A stretch of DNA of 64,000 nucleotides from Gemmobacter lutimaris (GCF_003570715.1 NZ_QXXQ01000004.1:310001-374000), one strand, 5' to 3'. Shown: positions 26,157 through 35,477, counted from the first letter of the stretch. Notes: a model not told the origin generated them from the letters alone. Numbers and translations are program-made.

Positions 26157-26933
26157 ATGGCACGTCGGAAGAAGGTCTACGAAGGCAAGGCGAAGATCCT
26201 TTACGAAGGGCCGGAGCCGGGCACCCTGATCCAGTATTTCAAGGACGATGCCGCGCAATCCGAACAGGCGCCGAACCAGGGAACGGATGGCAAGGGTCTG
26301 GAGGGCAAGGGCGTCCTGAACAACCGTCTGTCCGAGTTTTTCATGGCGGGGCTGAATGCCATCGGCGTGCCCACGCATTTCATGCGCCGCCTCAACATGC
26401 GCGAGCAACTGGTCCGCATGGCGGAAATCCTACCGGTGGATGTGGTGGTGCGCAATTTCGCGGCAGGCGAGATTTCGCAGCGCCTTGGCATCCCGGAAGG
26501 CACCGCCCTGCCGCGTCCGATCGTCGAATATTACTACAAGGACGAAAAGCTCGGTTCGCCCATGGTGGCCGAGGAACATATCGTCGCCTTCGGCTGGGCC
26601 AACCAGCAGGATCTGGATGACATGGTTGCGCTGGCGCTGCGGGTGAACGATTTCCTGTCGGGCGTGATGCTGGGCGTCGGCGTCCGGCTGATGGATTTCC
26701 GCATCGAGGTCGGCCGGATCTGGGAAGGCGATTACATGCGCCTGATCGTTGCCGACGAGATCAGCCCCGACAATTGCCGCCTGTGGGATCTGCGGGGGCT
26801 GGAAACCCCGGACCGCGAAGGCCAGGTGCGCGAGCCTGGCCCGTTGAACGATGTCTATACCGAACTGGCGCGGCGGCTGGGTGTTCTGCCCTCCAACGTG
26901 ACCCATACCACCAAGCCGACCCTCATCAACTGA
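26157..26933 (+). CDS. purC: SAICAR synthetase PurC
   Basis: A 258-residue phosphoribosylaminoimidazole-succinocarboxamide synthase, purine pathway step that joins aspartate to CAIR with ATP. Motifs YEGKAKILYEGPEPGTLIQY, FKDDAAQ, and the signature VDFRIEVGR equivalent MDFRIEVGRIWEGDY are present, together with LPVDVVVRNFAAGE. The ATG at 26157 gives the standard length. purS follows after 12 bases. Confidence 0.97.
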   Translation: MARRKKVYEGKAKILYEGPEPGTLIQYFKDDAAQSEQAPNQGTDGKGLEGKGVLNNRLSEFFMAGLNAIGVPTHFMRRLNMREQLVRMAEILPVDVVVRNFAAGEISQRLGIPEGTALPRPIVEYYYKDEKLGSPMVAEEHIVAFGWANQQDLDDMVALALRVNDFLSGVMLGVGVRLMDFRIEVGRIWEGDYMRLIVADEISPDNCRLWDLRGLETPDREGQVREPGPLNDVYTELARRLGVLPSNVTHTTKPTLIN

Positions 26934-26945
26934 AAGGCCCTGACG

Positions 26946-27185
26946 ATGAAAGCGCGTGTGACCGTGATGCTGAAAACCGGCGTTCTGGATGTGCAGGGCG
27001 AGGCGGTGCGCCGCGCGCTGGGCACGCTTGGCTTCGAAGGGGTCGAAGCGGTGCGTCAGGGCAAGGTGATCGAACTGGACCTGACCGCGACGGATCGTGC
27101 CAAGGCCGAGGATGAAGTCAAGGCCATGTGCGAAAAGCTGCTGGCCAATACCGTGATCGAGAAATATTCGGTCGAGCTGATTTGA
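26946..27185 (+). CDS. purS: Phosphoribosylformylglycinamidine synthase subunit PurS
   Basis: A 79-residue PurS: MKARVTVMLKTGVLDVQGEAV, LGFEGVEAVRQGKVIEL, LLANTVIEKYSVEL. PurS bridges PurQ and PurL in the three-part FGAM synthase. It follows purC directly. Unlike the common purC-purS-purQ arrangement, purQ is at 38625-39293 on the other strand. Confidence 0.96.
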   Translation: MKARVTVMLKTGVLDVQGEAVRRALGTLGFEGVEAVRQGKVIELDLTATDRAKAEDEVKAMCEKLLANTVIEKYSVELI

Positions 27186-27216
27186 TCTCCGTTCCGACCT
27201 GACGGTCGGGGGAGGC

Positions 27217-27266
27217 GCAAATTTCTTTCTGAAGAAATTTGCAAATCTTTTCAGGAAAAGATTTGC
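27217..27266. repeat. Paired palindrome, copy A
   Basis: Two adjoining hairpins: GCAAATTTCTT (27217-27227) with AAGAAATTTGC (27232-27242), and GCAAATCTTTTC (27241-27252) with GAAAAGATTTGC (27255-27266), sharing the central GC. It lies between the convergent purS and P450 genes. Two more copies are at 45078-45126 and 59292-59341. Confidence 0.85.
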
Positions 27267-27279
27267 GGCGCGCGGGCGG

Positions 27280-28659
27280 TCAGCTCGTGCGCCGTTCCAG
27301 TTTCAGCCAGATGCCAGTGGCGGACCGCACCGTAAGATGCGCGGCGGGCACCGGCACGCGGTCGGGCAGGGCAGTCAGCCGGAAATCGCGCAGCAGCATC
27401 GCCAGCAGAAGCGGCCCTTCCACCATGGCAAAGCCCGCGCCGGGGCAGACGCGCGGCCCGGCCGAGAAGGGGATATAGGCATGGCGCAGCCCCGCGCGGC
27501 CGTTTTCCGTGTCAAATCGGGCGGGGTCGAAACCGTCAGGATTGTCCCACAGCCGTTCATGGCGGTGCAGGTGCCAGGGGGAGAGCACGATCTGCGCGCC
27601 CTTCGGCGCCGCGCGGTCACGCAGGCGCACCGGGCAGCGGGTTTGCCGCACCATCATCGGCACCGGCGGGTAAAGCCGCATCGCCTCGCGGAAGACGGCG
27701 CGGGCGAGTTTCAGCCGCCCCATCACGGTGAAATCCGCGGTTTCGCCCAGTTGCTCCTGTGCTTCGGCTGCCAGTCTTTCCTGCCAGTCGGGGTGTGTCG
27801 CCAGCAGATAAAGAGCCCAGGCGAGGGCAGAGGCCGAGGTCTCATGCCCCGCCAGAAAGAAGATCGCCACCTGATCCACCATTTCGGCGGTATTGAAGCG
27901 CGCGCCGGTCTGCGGGTCGGGGAAGGTCATGATCTTGGTTGCCAGATCGTCCGGCGCGGTGCCCGTGGCGATTTCGGTGGCGCGGGTGGCGGTGAGGTGC
28001 TCGATCAACTGACGGATGCGGGCGGCGGTGTGGCGGGTGGTGCGGCTGTGAAAGCGCGGCATCCAGCGCGGCAGCGGTAGGAAGGCTGCGAGGTTCAGGA
28101 TCGGCTGCTCCTGCTGGTGCCGTCGGAATTCATGGAACACCGCGCTGGCAGTTTCATCCTGAATGGGGAGCGAGAACAGCGTGCGGAAGATCACATCGGC
28201 GGCGGCGTGGCTGGCCTCGAACTCCATTTCCACCGGCTTGCCATCGGCGCGGGGGGCGAGCCGGGCCACCATCGCCTCGGCTGCGGCGCGCATGGCGGGG
28301 AAGGTATCGCGCAGGCGTCCACCTTCGAAGGCGGGGTCGATGATGCGGCGCTGGCGTTCCCACGTCTCGCCATTGGTGACGAAGACAGAATTGCCCAGAA
28401 GCGGGGTCAACCCCTCGCGGATGCGGTTGGATTTCGGGAAATCGCGGGGGCGTTCCTTCAACACCAGATCGACCAGCGCCGGGTCGTTACACATGTAGCT
28501 GCGAAAGAACGGGGTGCGGAATTCTGCCATCCATGCCCGGTAAAGCCGTGCGGGCTGGGCCGACAGGATGTCGCGCCGGAACAGCCGCAGATAGCGCCAC
28601 AGCGACACCCGGTCAGGGCGGGCGGGCGGTTTCGGGGGCAGGGGCGGGGTGGCGGTCAT
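27280..28659 (-). CDS. Cytochrome P450
   Basis: A 459-residue soluble P450. The haem-binding loop FSAGPRVCPGAGFA places the thiolate Cys near 404, the I-helix oxygen motif is AGHETS, and the K-helix ExxR is EAMRL. It begins with a Pro-rich segment and has no membrane anchor. The start overlaps the stop of an upstream membrane alpha/beta hydrolase by ATGA, so the two are coupled. No ferredoxin or reductase gene is near. The substrate is unknown; fatty-acid-like compounds would fit a lipase partner, but that is guesswork. Confidence 0.92.
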   Translation of the reverse strand: MTATPPLPPKPPARPDRVSLWRYLRLFRRDILSAQPARLYRAWMAEFRTPFFRSYMCNDPALVDLVLKERPRDFPKSNRIREGLTPLLGNSVFVTNGETWERQRRIIDPAFEGGRLRDTFPAMRAAAEAMVARLAPRADGKPVEMEFEASHAAADVIFRTLFSLPIQDETASAVFHEFRRHQQEQPILNLAAFLPLPRWMPRFHSRTTRHTAARIRQLIEHLTATRATEIATGTAPDDLATKIMTFPDPQTGARFNTAEMVDQVAIFFLAGHETSASALAWALYLLATHPDWQERLAAEAQEQLGETADFTVMGRLKLARAVFREAMRLYPPVPMMVRQTRCPVRLRDRAAPKGAQIVLSPWHLHRHERLWDNPDGFDPARFDTENGRAGLRHAYIPFSAGPRVCPGAGFAMVEGPLLLAMLLRDFRLTALPDRVPVPAAHLTVRSATGIWLKLERRTS

Positions 28660-29912
28660 GCCACAGTGGTAAAGCGGTTGGCAGCGCGGTCAATGCGGCC
28701 TTTGGACTCGGGCCGCCCGGCAAAGCGTTCAGCCAATGTCAGTGGCCCGGCGGTGACGCGGAAATAGTCGTAATCCCAAGGGGCGCCGGGCAGGTTGTCG
28801 AAGGCGCAGAGATACTGGAAATGCAGCCGGAAATAGCGCCGCTTCAGCGCCTCCCATGTTTCGGGCTTCAGGGTCTGCGTGAAGGCTGCGGAATAGATGC
28901 GCGGCCAGATCTGGCCTTCGGGTGCCACGCCCGATACCGCCACCGGATCGCAGAGCGCGAAGGCGCAGCCATCGCCCGGCGCGGTGACGTCGATCCATGT
29001 CAGTTCCGGTCGTGTGGACAGGAAGGCCAGATCGCCGCGCAGGCGCTTCGCCTCGGGCAGGTAGCTGACCATGGGCACCACCTGGCCCAGCGACAGGAAA
29101 GACAGCGCCGGGCGCGGTTCGGGCAGCCCCTCGCGGATCAGATCGGCGAGGATCGACACCGCGAGATGCGCGCCCGAGGAATGGCCAACGACCAGCACCT
29201 CGTCATAGGGGCCGGTCAGGGCCTCGGTGACGGTGTGGCGAAAGGCGGTCATCCGCGCTTCAAGTTCGGGCGGGTTGGCACCTTTCGACCGGGCCGAGAA
29301 GGCGTAGTCGTGCATGAGGTAATAGGCATAGAATTTGCCATCCTTGCGCTTGAACCAACGCAGGATCAGGCCGGCCACGGCAAGGCCAAGGGCGAAGCCG
29401 CCGATCCGCCCCGGCCAGCCGGGCAGGGTGGTGCGGGTGATCCACCACAGAGCGCCCCCGACGGCCAGTGCCAGCACCAGTTGCAGCAGCAGCGCGAAGA
29501 TCGGGTAAAGCGCCGCAATGATCGGCCCCTTGCGCAGCCGCATCAGCCGGAACAGCGCCCCGGAACCGATATAGGCCCATGCAGTGTGCACAAGTTGCGC
29601 ATAGGTGGCGGGGATCGAATTGTGCATCGAATGGCGCACGATGTCCGACCAGACCAGCACCTCGACATCGGTTTCCACCGCCCGGCCTTCGACCGTGGCG
29701 CGCACCTGCCAGCCATAGGGGCCGCGCACGCGCTTGGGCTTCAGCTCCAGCGTATAACCCGAGAGGGTAGCCTGCGCCGCGCCCTCCTTGCGGTAAAGTT
29801 CGCGGTAACGGCGGGGATGGATCGGATCGTAGCCGGGGATATAGAATACGCGGCGGCGGAAGGGCCCGCCGCCCTCAGGGCCGCTGTCGTGATCATCCTG
29901 CATGTCGCGCAT
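28656..29912 (-). CDS. Membrane-associated alpha/beta hydrolase
   Basis: A 418-residue protein. It starts RRVFYIPGYDPIHPRRYREL, has two hydrophobic segments in the first half (AALYPIFALLLQLVLALAV and GGFALGLAVAGLIL), then the nucleophile elbow VVGHSSGAH, and a later His in the C-terminal third, consistent with a Ser hydrolase. The ATG at 29912 follows GGAGGAAGCGG; an earlier in-frame start is less well placed. It is followed, with 4-base overlap, by the P450. Function unknown; esterase or lipase activity is the family expectation. Confidence 0.78.
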   Translation of the reverse strand: MRDMQDDHDSGPEGGGPFRRRVFYIPGYDPIHPRRYRELYRKEGAAQATLSGYTLELKPKRVRGPYGWQVRATVEGRAVETDVEVLVWSDIVRHSMHNSIPATYAQLVHTAWAYIGSGALFRLMRLRKGPIIAALYPIFALLLQLVLALAVGGALWWITRTTLPGWPGRIGGFALGLAVAGLILRWFKRKDGKFYAYYLMHDYAFSARSKGANPPELEARMTAFRHTVTEALTGPYDEVLVVGHSSGAHLAVSILADLIREGLPEPRPALSFLSLGQVVPMVSYLPEAKRLRGDLAFLSTRPELTWIDVTAPGDGCAFALCDPVAVSGVAPEGQIWPRIYSAAFTQTLKPETWEALKRRYFRLHFQYLCAFDNLPGAPWDYDYFRVTAGPLTLAERFAGRPESKGRIDRAANRFTTVA

Positions 29913-30005
29913 CCGCTTCCTCCGGCGGACATCCTGCCGGGCCAATCTGGCGAAATTAGGGTAGCGGCAGGCAGGGCAAAGGCCAAGCCCGGCGGGAAGG
30001 GCGGA

Positions 30006-30761
30006 TCAGCCCAGTGTGGCGAGGAAGGGGAAGGTATCCAGCAGCCAGAACGAGAAATCCGACAGTGCGCCCGTCACCAGCGCCAGCCCTACGATGACCA
30101 GCAGCAGGCCCATCAGCCGCTCGATGGTTTTCATGTAGGGTTTCAGCCGGGTCATCACCCCCATGGCGCGTTCGATGAAAAGCGCGGCCAGTAGAAAGGG
30201 CAGGCCCAGACCCAGCGCATAGACCGCCAGTAGCGCGGTGCCGCGTGCCAGATTGGCCTCGTTCGCGGCCAGCGACAGAATGGCACCCAGTTGCGGGCCG
30301 ATGCAGGGCGTCCAGCCGAAGGCGAAGGCGAGGCCCAGCAGATAGGCGCCCGCTGCCGAGCCGCCCCGGTCGCCCGCATCCAGCCGCGCCTCGCGGTCAA
30401 GGATCGGGATGCGGAACAGGCCGAGGAAATGCAGGCCCAGCACGATAACCACCGCGCCGGAGATACGGGCGAAAAGCTCCTGATTTTTCAGGAAGAATGC
30501 GCCAAAGGCCGAGGCGGTGAAGCCCAGAAACAGGAACACGGTCGAAAGGCCCAGCACGAAGAACAGCGCGGGCAGAATGATGCGGCGGCGCGCGGCGGCC
30601 TGGCCTTCGCGCAGTTCGGGCATGGAAATGCCACCCATATAGGCAAGGTAGGGCGGCACTATCGGCAGCACACAGGGGCTGAGGAAGGACAGGATGCCCC
30701 CGGCCAGCGCCACGAGCATGGCGGGCAACAGGCCCGCGTCAAATATGTCGATGCCGAACAT
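30006..30761 (-). CDS. CcdA/DsbD-type cytochrome c biogenesis membrane protein
   Basis: A 251-residue protein with six hydrophobic segments and the two CcdA cysteines in FLSPCVLPIVPPYLAY and GWTPCIGPQLG. CcdA carries reducing power across the inner membrane to periplasmic thiol proteins for cytochrome c maturation. The ATG at 30761 follows GGACGGAGACCCC. Divergent from a TusA-like gene; both belong to thiol chemistry. Confidence 0.9.
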   Translation of the reverse strand: MFGIDIFDAGLLPAMLVALAGGILSFLSPCVLPIVPPYLAYMGGISMPELREGQAAARRRIILPALFFVLGLSTVFLFLGFTASAFGAFFLKNQELFARISGAVVIVLGLHFLGLFRIPILDREARLDAGDRGGSAAGAYLLGLAFAFGWTPCIGPQLGAILSLAANEANLARGTALLAVYALGLGLPFLLAALFIERAMGVMTRLKPYMKTIERLMGLLLVIVGLALVTGALSDFSFWLLDTFPFLATLG

Positions 30762-30897
30762 GGGGTCTCCGTCCTGTCGGGATGGTGATAGACCAAAGCC
30801 GCCCATTCGTCACCGGGGCGACTCGTCGCGGTGCATCACTAAGCCGTCAGAAGCGTTTCATCTGGTGCGGATGCGCCCGTGGGTCTATGCCGGGCGC

Positions 30898-31161
30898 ATG
30901 GACTATGATGTCGATCTGGATTGCGAGGGGCTGCTGTGCCCGCTGCCGGTCTTGCGGGCGCGCAAGCGGCTGATGGCACTGGTGCCGGGTATGGTGCTGC
31001 GGGTGCGGGCGACCGACGGGATGGCGGCGGTCGATTTGCCGCATTTCTGCGCGGGAGCCGGGCATCACTATCTTGGGGCGAAGCCCGAAGGGGCGGCGGT
31101 GGCACATTTCATCCGGCGCGGTGCGGCGCAGGCAGAGCCGCAGTCGTCCGGGATGGAATAA
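30898..31161 (+). CDS. TusA-like sulfurtransferase (SirA family)
   Basis: An 87-residue protein with the sulfur-carrying motif DCEGLLCPLPVLRARKRL (Cys-Pro) and a second strand VLRVRATDGMAAVDLPHFC, typical of TusA/SirA/YedF proteins that carry persulfide sulfur for tRNA thiolation or other uses. The start at ATG 30898 matches the family; an ATG nine codons earlier is possible. A bidirectional terminator follows. Confidence 0.85.
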   Translation: MDYDVDLDCEGLLCPLPVLRARKRLMALVPGMVLRVRATDGMAAVDLPHFCAGAGHHYLGAKPEGAAVAHFIRRGAAQAEPQSSGME

Positions 31162-31177
31162 GCGGGGCGAAAATGAA

Positions 31178-31204
31178 AAACGCCGGGCGCTTGGCCCGGC
31201 GTTT
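31178..31204. terminator. Bidirectional terminator between tusA-like gene and rne
   Basis: Stem AAACGCCGGG (31178-31187), 7-base loop, stem CCCGGCGTTT (31195-31204). T-rich tails occur on both strands: GTTTCTCGTTTT on plus and GTTTTTCATTTT on minus. It serves the convergent tusA-like and rne genes. Confidence 0.88.
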
Positions 31205-31220
31205 CTCGTTTTACATCCGG

Positions 31221-34064
31221 TCAGCGACCGACAGACCACCAGCCGCGCCGCTTGGGCTGGTTGTCATCGGCCTCTGCGGCATCCGCTTCGGCCGGGTCTG
31301 CCTGCACGGCGCCAGCGGTTTCCATCTCGCCCGGATCAGCCTGCAAGGCGGGAAGATCAGGTGCCTGAGGGGCCACGGGTTCGGTGACAGAAGGCTCGGC
31401 GACGACAGGTTCGGCTGCCACAGCTTCGGGTGCGGCTTCCGCAACGGCCAGGATCTCGACCTGCGCAACCGCGACCTCGGTGGTCTCGGCTGCAACAGCC
31501 TCAACTACGATGGCTTCGGCTTCGGCGGTCTTGGCCTTCGGCTTGCTGCGCGAGCGTGTGCTGCGCGGCTTGGGCGCGGGCTTGTCCCCGGCTTCGGCGC
31601 TTTCCACAGGCGCATCGGCCTCGGCGGCGGCATCCGCATCGGCAGCCTTCGCCTTGGACTTGCCGCGCGAGGCGGTGGATTTGGCAGGCTTCGCCTCGCC
31701 ATCCTGTGCGGTGGCATCCTTTGCAGGGGCCTTGCGGCTGCGGGTCGATCTGGACTTCTTGGGCGCTTCTTCGACCGCAGGGTCTTCGGCGACCGCAGGT
31801 TCTTCTGCCACAACCTCGGCAGCGGCTTCCGCTTCGGCAACAGGCGCTTCGGCTTCGGCGGCGTCTCCGGCTTCCGGCGCGTCTTCGGCATCTGCCTCGT
31901 CAGCGTCATCACCCTCGGCGTCCGTCTCGGCCCCGGCTTCCTTGTTCTTTGCCCCGCCACGGCGGCGCGACCGGCGACGGCGTTTCTTCTTCGAGCCGCC
32001 TTCTGCGGCAGGGGTCGCATCGTCGCGGGCCTCGGTCTCGGCTTCGGCTTCCGCCTCTTCCAGATCCTCATCCAGCGGCAGTTCGGGATCGTCCTCGTCC
32101 TCGTCCACCGGGGCGCCCATCAGCGCGGCATTGCCAGAGATGACGGCCGAAGGTTCCGGCACCATGCGGGTGGCGGTCTTGAACTTCTCGATGCTGTAAT
32201 CGGGCGAGATCAGATGCGGGTCGGCTTCCAGCCGGACCGCCATGCCATAGCGCGCCTCGATCAGCGCGATATGCTCGCGCTTGTGATTGATCAGATAGTT
32301 GATCACCGCCACCGGCGCCTTCAGCAGCACCTCGCGGCTGCGCTTGCGGGTGCCCTCTTCCTCCAGCGCGCGCAGGATGGTCAGCGCAAGGCTGTCATCC
32401 GAGCGGATCAGGCCGGTGCCATGGCAATGGGCGCAGGGCTGGGTGGTCGATTCCAGCATGCCGGGGCGCAGGCGCTGGCGGCTCATCTCCATCAGGCCGA
32501 AGCCCGAGATGCGACCGACCTGAATGCGCGCGCGGTCGGTTTTCAGCTTGTCTTTCAGGCGCTTCTCGACCGCGACATTGTTGCGCCGCTCTTCCATGTC
32601 GATGAAGTCGATCACGATGAGGCCCGCAAGGTCGCGCAGTCGAAGCTGGCGCGCCACCTCGTCTGCCGCCTCAAGGTTGGTCTTGAGCGCCGTATCCTCG
32701 ATCGAGCCTTCCTTGGTGGCCCGGCCCGAGTTCACGTCGATCGCCACCAGCGCCTCGGTGACACCGATCACGATATAGCCGCCGGATTTCAGCTGCACGA
32801 CCGGGTTGAACATGCCCGACAGATAGCTTTCCACCTGGAAGCGCGCGAACAGCGGCATCTGGTCGGTATAGCGTTGCACCACCCGCGCATGGGCGGGCAT
32901 GATCATGCGCATGAAATCCTTGGCGGTGCGGTAGCCGGTTTCGCCCTCGACCAGGATTTCCTCGATTTCGCGGTTATAGAGGTCGCGGATCGAGCGTTTG
33001 ATCAGGTCGCCTTCCTCGTAGATCGGGGCGGGGGCGATGGATTTCAGCGTCAACTCGCGGACCTGTTCCCACAGGCGCATGAGATATTCGTAATCGCGGC
33101 GGATTTCCGGCTTGGTGCGCTTGGCGCCCGCCGTGCGGATGATCAGGCCGGCGCCTTCCGGCACCTCCATCTCGCCCGCGATTTCCTTCAGCTTCTTGCG
33201 GTCGGCGGCATTGGTGATCTTGCGGCTGATGCCACCGCCACGCGCGGTATTGGGCATGAGCACACAGTAGCGGCCCGCGAGGCTGAGGTAGGTGGTCAGC
33301 GCGGCGCCCTTGTTGCCGCGCTCTTCCTTCACCACCTGCACCAGCATGATCTGGCGCACCTTGATGACTTCCTGGATCTTGTAACGGCGCTGGCGCGGTT
33401 TGCGCGGCGCGCGGATTTCCTCGGTCACATCTTCTTCGGCAACCGATTCGATCTCGTCATCCACCGGAGCTTCGGCCTCGGCTTCCACATCATCGTCGGA
33501 GGAGGTTGTGGCTTCAGCGGGTTCTGCTTCCGGCGCGGCGGGTTCACCAACGGCCTCGATGTCGTCGGACAGTTCGACCGGGCTGGCTTCGGTCACGACG
33601 AACAGCGCGTCTGCGCCGGTTTCTTCGCCCAGATCGACGACATCCATGCCCGAAATCTGCGGCGCCTCGGCGCTCAGCACGGGATCTGCCGCGGCGGCTT
33701 CGGCTTTGGGCGCGGTGCGTTTGTGCGAGGAGGGCCGCTTGCGGCTGCGGTTCTCTTCCTCTTCCTCGGCACGGGCGAGGGCGCGTTCTTCCTCGATCAG
33801 CGCCTTACGGTCTGCGACGGGGATCTGATAGTAATCGGGGTGAATTTCGGCGAAAGCCAGAAATCCGTGGCGATTGCCGCCGTAATCGACGAAGGCCGCC
33901 TGAAGCGAGGGCTCTACCCGCGTGACTTTCGCAAGGTAGATATTTCCCTGAAGCTGACGCTTGTTTACCGTCTCAAAGTCGAATTCCTCGACCTTGTTTC
34001 CGTCCACCACGACAACCCGGGTCTCCTCCGGGTGCGTGGCGTCGATGAGCATTTTCTTGGCCAT
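31221..34064 (-). CDS. rne: Ribonuclease E
   Basis: A 947-residue RNase E/G family endonuclease, the core of the RNA degradosome. It starts MAKKMLIDATHPEETRVVVV at 34064. The S1 domain is split by an acidic insert of about 150 residues (from about residue 90 to 240). The catalytic part has VIGVTEALVAIDVNSGRAT, VIDFIDMEERRN, the zinc-link PCAHCHGTG and SRQRLRPGMLE. The last 300 residues are an Ala/Glu/Lys-rich disordered tail with KKKRRRRSRRRGG, a likely RNA or partner binding region. Convergent with a TusA-like gene. A long 5' leader is expected in the 438-base gap upstream. Confidence 0.96.
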   Translation of the reverse strand: MAKKMLIDATHPEETRVVVVDGNKVEEFDFETVNKRQLQGNIYLAKVTRVEPSLQAAFVDYGGNRHGFLAFAEIHPDYYQIPVADRKALIEEERALARAEEEEENRSRKRPSSHKRTAPKAEAAAADPVLSAEAPQISGMDVVDLGEETGADALFVVTEASPVELSDDIEAVGEPAAPEAEPAEATTSSDDDVEAEAEAPVDDEIESVAEEDVTEEIRAPRKPRQRRYKIQEVIKVRQIMLVQVVKEERGNKGAALTTYLSLAGRYCVLMPNTARGGGISRKITNAADRKKLKEIAGEMEVPEGAGLIIRTAGAKRTKPEIRRDYEYLMRLWEQVRELTLKSIAPAPIYEEGDLIKRSIRDLYNREIEEILVEGETGYRTAKDFMRMIMPAHARVVQRYTDQMPLFARFQVESYLSGMFNPVVQLKSGGYIVIGVTEALVAIDVNSGRATKEGSIEDTALKTNLEAADEVARQLRLRDLAGLIVIDFIDMEERRNNVAVEKRLKDKLKTDRARIQVGRISGFGLMEMSRQRLRPGMLESTTQPCAHCHGTGLIRSDDSLALTILRALEEEGTRKRSREVLLKAPVAVINYLINHKREHIALIEARYGMAVRLEADPHLISPDYSIEKFKTATRMVPEPSAVISGNAALMGAPVDEDEDDPELPLDEDLEEAEAEAETEARDDATPAAEGGSKKKRRRRSRRRGGAKNKEAGAETDAEGDDADEADAEDAPEAGDAAEAEAPVAEAEAAAEVVAEEPAVAEDPAVEEAPKKSRSTRSRKAPAKDATAQDGEAKPAKSTASRGKSKAKAADADAAAEADAPVESAEAGDKPAPKPRSTRSRSKPKAKTAEAEAIVVEAVAAETTEVAVAQVEILAVAEAAPEAVAAEPVVAEPSVTEPVAPQAPDLPALQADPGEMETAGAVQADPAEADAAEADDNQPKRRGWWSVGR

Positions 34065-34502
34065 GGTGTTCCATTGCGCCATGGCCCGTCCACCCCTCCG
34101 TCGAGGGTACCGTGGAAGATGAGGGCGGGCAGATGGCGGCTTGTAAGGGCGTGGCTGCGGCATGCGCAGGCCGCAGGCAGGCGCGAAAGCCCCCCGTCGG
34201 TCATCAGTGCATCAGGCGCGCGGCTCATCGCGGTTCTTAGTCCCAGGTGCCAGAGCACCCAAATAAGGCGCCGGGCATCTGGGGGACGACCGGCGAATTG
34301 GCGGCCTTTCGGCCAGTGATTTCTGCGGGGATCAGCACTGTCGGACCCTTGGCCCGACCCGCGCTTCCGGCAGCGAAACTGGTTTGCGGGGCTTCGCATG
34401 TAACGAAATGGCACCCGTCGCGTGACAATAAGGGGAGCCGGGCTCAAAATACAATGGCAAAATTGCCGGGGATTCGAACCGGGCGACAGCGGAGGGCGGG
34501 CG
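34065..34502. other. 438-base divergent gap upstream of rne
   Basis: No convincing gene is seen. The stretch lies between the divergent rne and RTX-repeat protein genes. RNase E messages commonly carry a long regulatory 5' leader, and this gap would hold it. I could not place -35/-10 boxes with confidence on either strand. A GGAGGG site near its right end belongs to the RTX gene. Confidence 0.4.
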
Positions 34503-35474
34503 ATGGTGCAACTGTTCGTGGCGGGGGATCAGGTGGTCGCCAACAATGGCCACTTGCAGATCCTGCGACGGGTAGCGGGGGAATGGATCGAAATCGAGGT
34601 GCAGCCGCAGGGATTTCTGAACTGGGGCAACTGGGATTTCCGTCCGTCGGACCAGCCGCACAACCTGCCCGAGGCGGGCGAGGCCTACGGTCGCCGACCA
34701 CTGCCGCTACGCCCCGCGCAGGATGGCGCGCATGTCTGGGAGTTGCTGACGAAGCTGCGCGATGCGCTGGCTGAAAGCGGCGCCGGGACCGATTTCCTCC
34801 TGACCGAGCAGAATAGCAATTCCTATATCCGCACCCTGCTTTACATCATCGGGGACGGGCGCGACTGGTCGGCGAAGTTTGGGGACGTGGGGTTGACCGC
34901 CTTTCCGGGCTTTGGTCGCAACGTGTTGTTTGGCGTAGAGATCGACGGCGACTTGCGGCGTGGCCTGTCGCTGGATGTCACCGGAACTGCCGGGAACGAC
35001 GTGATTCGTGCCGGCCTTGCACGCGATCGTCTGATGGGGGCAGCGGGCGCGGATACGCTGGTGGGTTCGGGCGGGGCCGATACGCTGTCGGGTGGGGCGG
35101 GCGCGGATGTGCTGCGCGCCGGGCGCGGTGCCGATGTGGTGACGGGGGGCGCCGGGGCGGATGTGATCGGCTTTGGCCGCGACGCCGCGCGCGATGTCGT
35201 GGTGCTGGATGCCGTGTCGGACAGCGCGGTGGGCGCGGCCGACAGCCTGCGCTGGTTCGACCCTGCCCGCGACGTGATCGACCTGCGCCGGATCGACGCC
35301 GACCCTGACCTGCCGGGCAATCAGGCCCTGCATTTCGGACCCGGCGCCGTCTGGTTCGACACCGATGGCGCCGATACCCTGCTGCGGGCCGATGTCACCG
35401 GTGACGGGGCGGCGGATCTGGAAATCCGTCTGCTTGCCGTCACCGGGCTGAGTGCCGACAATCTTCTGCTGTAA
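34503..35474 (+). CDS. RTX-repeat (hemolysin-type calcium-binding) protein
   Basis: A 323-residue protein. Residues 1-155 have no family I recognise (WIEIEVQPQGFLNWGNWDF, FLLTEQNSNSYIRTLLYIIG, PGFGRNVLFGVEIDGD). From about residue 160 there are four or five nonapeptide-type repeats (GTAGNDVIRAG, GAAGADTLVG, GSGGADTLSG, GGAGADVLRAG, GGAGADVIGFG), which bind calcium. The C-terminus ends TGLSADNLLL, typical of type I secreted proteins. There is no Sec signal. ATG 34503 follows GGAGGG. No type I exporter gene is nearby. Confidence 0.8.
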   Translation: MVQLFVAGDQVVANNGHLQILRRVAGEWIEIEVQPQGFLNWGNWDFRPSDQPHNLPEAGEAYGRRPLPLRPAQDGAHVWELLTKLRDALAESGAGTDFLLTEQNSNSYIRTLLYIIGDGRDWSAKFGDVGLTAFPGFGRNVLFGVEIDGDLRRGLSLDVTGTAGNDVIRAGLARDRLMGAAGADTLVGSGGADTLSGGAGADVLRAGRGADVVTGGAGADVIGFGRDAARDVVVLDAVSDSAVGAADSLRWFDPARDVIDLRRIDADPDLPGNQALHFGPGAVWFDTDGADTLLRADVTGDGAADLEIRLLAVTGLSADNLLL

Positions 35475-35477
35475 CGC

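Noticed and set aside
30921-34319. A 1132-codon open frame on the plus strand opposite rne
   Set aside because: It is a low-complexity mirror of the Glu/Ala-rich RNase E coding strand and shows no protein family feature.
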